A DNA stretch of 7,978 nucleotides from JBIOWF01 sp044868295. GTDB lineage: Bacteria > Actinomycetota > Actinomycetes > Streptosporangiales > Streptosporangiaceae. The position numbers were made by a program, and so were the translations under genes. Position 1 is the first letter of the stretch. The number at the start of each line of letters is the position of its first letter. Shown here piece by piece: positions 6,038-7,978 of this stretch. Under the pieces are notes generated by a model. It did not search any database. It saw nothing but the letters and a program-made list of their open reading frames with translations, and had not been told where the DNA came from. The stretch is from assembly GCA_044868295.1 (NCBI GenBank), contig JBIOWF010000205.1, forward strand, positions 1 to 7,978, in the 5' to 3' direction.

Positions 6038-7543
6038 ATGAGCTCTGCCGAAGGACGCGAGATCTGGTTCCTCACCGGAAGCCAGGGGCTTTACGGCGAA
6101 GAGACGCTGCAGCAGGTGGCTGAGCAGTCCCAGCGGATCGCCGAGGCCCTGAACGACGCCTCCGGCATCCCGTTCCGCGTGGTGTGGAAGCCGGTGCTCA
6201 CCGACGCCCAGTCGATCAGGCGGATGTGCCTGGAGGCGAACGCCCTGGACGGGTGCATCGGGTTGATCGCGTGGATGCACACGTTCTCGCCGGCGAAGAT
6301 GTGGATCGCCGGGCTGGACGCGCTGCGCAAGCCGCTGCTGCACCTGCACACGCAGGCCAACGCGGCGCTGCCGTGGAGCTCCATCGACATGGACTTCATG
6401 AACCTCAACCAGGCCGCGCACGGTGACCGCGAGTTCGGCTACATCCAGTCGAGGCTGGGGGTGCCGCGCAAGACCGTCGCGGGCCACGTGAGCGACCCGT
6501 CGGTGGCCCGGCGGATCGGAGCCTGGGCCCGCGCCGCGGCCGGCCGGGCGGAGGTGGGCACGCTCCGGCTGGCCCGGTTCGGCGACAACATGCGCGACGT
6601 GGCGGTCACCGAAGGCGACAAGGTCGAAGCGCAGCTGCGGTTCGGGGTGTCGGTCAACACCTACGGCGTCAACGATCTGGTGGCCGCCGTCGACGGCGCC
6701 ACGGACGCGGAGGTCGGCGCGCTGGTCAAGGAGTACGAAGCGACCTACAACGTCGCACCCGAGTTGCGCGCCGGCGGGGACAGGCACGAGTCGCTGCGCT
6801 ACGCGGCCAAGATCGAGCTCGGCCTCCGGCACCTCCTGGAGGCAGGCGGCTTCTCCGCGTTCACCACGAACTTCGAGGATCTCGGCGGTCTGCGGCAGCT
6901 GCCCGGCCTGGCCGTACAGCGCCTCATGGCGGACGGCTACGGCTTCGGCGGTGAGGGCGACTGGAAGACCTCCGTGCTGCTGCGCACGCTGAAGGTGATG
7001 TCCACAGGGCTTCCGGGCGGGACCTCGTTCATGGAGGACTACACCTACCACCTGACGCCCGGGGAGGAGCTCATCCTCGGCGCGCACATGCTGGAGGTGT
7101 GCCCGACCATCGCCGTGGGAGTGCCGTCGTGCGAGATCCATCCGCTCGGCATCGGCGACCGCGAGGACCCGGTCCGGCTCGTCTTCGACGCGGAGCCGGG
7201 AGAGGCGGTCGTGATCGGTCTCGCCGACATGGGAGACCGGTTCCGGCTGGTCGCCAACGAGATCGAGGTCGTCCCGCCGCTGCGCCCGTTGCCCAGCCTC
7301 CCGGTGGCCCGCGCCGTGTGGCGGCCGCTTCCCGACCTGCGTACCTCCACCGAGGCGTGGCTGACCGCAGGGGGGCCGCACCACACCGTGCTGTCCGCCG
7401 CGATCGGGGCCGAGGAGCTGACCGACTTCTCCGAGATGCTCGGCGTCGAACTGCTCATGATCGACGCGGACACCACGATCCGCCAGTTCAGCAAGGAGCT
7501 GCGCTGGAACCAGGCCTACTACCGACTGGCCCAGGGCTTCTGA
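6038..7543 (+). CDS. araA: L-arabinose isomerase
   Basis: A cytoplasmic metal-dependent aldose-ketose isomerase converting L-arabinose to L-ribulose, the first step of the araA-araB-araD route to D-xylulose 5-phosphate. At 501 residues it is full length (the E. coli enzyme has 500). The start ATG follows AAAGGAG (6022-6028) with 9 bases spacing. The N-terminus has the family hallmark EIWFLTGSQGLYG. The metal ligands are all present: E306 (GGEGDWKTS), E333 (SFMEDYTYH), H350 (GAHMLEVCP) and H449 (GGPHHT), at essentially the E. coli positions. WMHTFSPAKMWI and LHLHTQANAALPW are also typical. The gene sits behind a LacI-family regulator and a perfect operator, so it should be repressed and induced by a sugar. 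araB and araD are not adjacent: the 3' side is a repeat and an opposing marR-type gene. Confidence 0.97.
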   Translation: MSSAEGREIWFLTGSQGLYGEETLQQVAEQSQRIAEALNDASGIPFRVVWKPVLTDAQSIRRMCLEANALDGCIGLIAWMHTFSPAKMWIAGLDALRKPLLHLHTQANAALPWSSIDMDFMNLNQAAHGDREFGYIQSRLGVPRKTVAGHVSDPSVARRIGAWARAAAGRAEVGTLRLARFGDNMRDVAVTEGDKVEAQLRFGVSVNTYGVNDLVAAVDGATDAEVGALVKEYEATYNVAPELRAGGDRHESLRYAAKIELGLRHLLEAGGFSAFTTNFEDLGGLRQLPGLAVQRLMADGYGFGGEGDWKTSVLLRTLKVMSTGLPGGTSFMEDYTYHLTPGEELILGAHMLEVCPTIAVGVPSCEIHPLGIGDREDPVRLVFDAEPGEAVVIGLADMGDRFRLVANEIEVVPPLRPLPSLPVARAVWRPLPDLRTSTEAWLTAGGPHHTVLSAAIGAEELTDFSEMLGVELLMIDADTTIRQFSKELRWNQAYYRLAQGF

Positions 7544-7560
7544 GCCCCCGCCGCGAGGCC

Positions 7561-7704
7561 CTGCGGGCACTGCGCGCCCTGCCGCGGCTGCGAGGCTTGC
7601 CGCGGCTGCGAGGCTTGCCGGAACTGCGTGCCCGGCCGCGGCTGCGCGGCCTGCTGGTACTGCGCGGCCTGCTGGTACTGCGGGGCCTGCTGGTACTGCG
7701 GGGC
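7561..7704. repeat. 18-bp minisatellite between araA and the MarR-type gene
   Basis: There are eight consecutive 18-bp units (7561, 7579, 7597, 7615, 7633, 7651, 7669, 7687). The last three are nearly identical (CTGCTGGTACTGCGGGGC type), while units 2, 3 and 5 carry CCGCGGCTGCG. Partial units flank both ends. The period is a multiple of 3 and the array is open on both strands: the minus strand reads QYQQAA/QPRQAS-like hexapeptides and the plus strand LxxLRx hexapeptides. It occupies most of the 191 bp separating two converging genes. Confidence 0.9.
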
Positions 7705-7721
7705 CCTGGTCGTCCGCGCCA

Positions 7722-7735
7722 ACGGCATATGCCGT
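7722..7735. other. Perfect 14-bp palindrome at the MarR stop codon
   Basis: ACGGCATATGCCGT is a perfect palindrome that overlaps the first base of the regulator's stop codon (complement of 7735-7737). As RNA it could form a 5-bp stem with an ATAT loop. It might be a weak terminator hairpin or a protein-binding site; nothing decides between them. Confidence 0.5.
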
Positions 7736-7978
7736 CAGGGCTCGCGGGCGGTGTTCTCCAGGTGCTCGACGACCGTGCGCAGGGACGACGCCAGGTCGCG
7801 GCGCTTGTCGCTGTCCAGTGCCTTGACGACGAACGCCTCCTCCCGGTTGAACTCCGGGAAGAGCGTCCGCATCAGCCGTTCGCCCGTCGCGGTGAGGGAC
7901 AGCATGACGCGGCGCTTGTCGGTGGGGTGCGGCGCCCGCTGGACGTACCGGTAGGACTCCAGGGTCTTGGCGACCCCG
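7735..7978 (-). CDS. MarR-family transcriptional regulator, C-terminal part (5' end outside window)
   Basis: The minus strand is open from the window edge to a TGA at 7735-7737, giving the last 80 residues of a regulator. It begins GVAKTLESYRYVQRAPHP and continues with the winged-helix wing TDKRRVMLSLTATGERL, the signature of the MarR family. A long C-terminal helical segment follows (FPEFNREEAFVVKALDSD, then LRTVVEHLEN), matching the MarR dimerisation helices. The DNA-recognition helix and the N-terminus lie beyond the right edge. MarR proteins are usually dimeric repressors of about 140-160 residues that respond to small phenolic or oxidising ligands; the ligand here is unknown. It converges on araA across an 18-bp repeat array, so it is unlikely to share a transcript with it. 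Confidence 0.88.
   Translation of the reverse strand, partial: GVAKTLESYRYVQRAPHPTDKRRVMLSLTATGERLMRTLFPEFNREEAFVVKALDSDKRRDLASSLRTVVEHLENTAREP

Noticed and set aside
5960..7570. 536-codon open frame on the minus strand opposite araA
   Set aside because: It is antisense to a full-length, motif-complete araA. Its composition (rich in Arg, His, Val, Gln, Asp) is typical of shadow frames in high-GC DNA, with no recognisable domain.

Overview
This is a high-GC window with GTG and TTG starts, strongly G/C-biased third codon positions and twin-arginine and Sec export signals. It looks like the chromosome of a filamentous actinobacterium; a Streptosporangiaceae- or Streptomyces-like host is my inference, not something the sequence proves. 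There is no rRNA, tRNA, CRISPR array or transposase. I see no dedicated defence or mobile system; most of the window is ordinary accessory metabolism, and the unusual material lies between the genes.

Left part (1-2966): a twin-arginine-exported flavin L-amino acid oxidase (131-1978, +) converges on a small secreted ricin-type lectin (2256-2651, -). The 277 bp between them hold three hairpins. Two are copies of one 37-bp palindromic unit exactly 72 bp apart, the first spanning the oxidase stop codon. The third is a long 54-nt stem-loop (2071-2124). The lectin has only two beta-trefoil repeats, about 88% identical at DNA level. A 315-bp AT-richer region (2652-2966) separates the lectin from the divergent gene to its right.

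Middle part (2967-4790): a GH15-family glycosidase, most like the actinobacterial trehalase/glucoamylase group, apparently transcribed alone.

Right part (4791-7978): a LacI-family regulator (4930-5949) followed by L-arabinose isomerase araA (6038-7543). A perfect 14-bp palindrome TGTTAGCGCTAACA lies just upstream of araA, and a 12/14 match lies upstream of the lacI gene. This suggests an autoregulated local arabinose-type repressor controlling araA. A 16-bp tandem repeat fills the lacI leader. araB and araD are absent from the window. After araA comes an 18-bp minisatellite (8 units), then the 3' end of a MarR-family regulator on the minus strand, which runs off the window. The repeat is open on the minus strand in the same frame as MarR, just past its stop codon.
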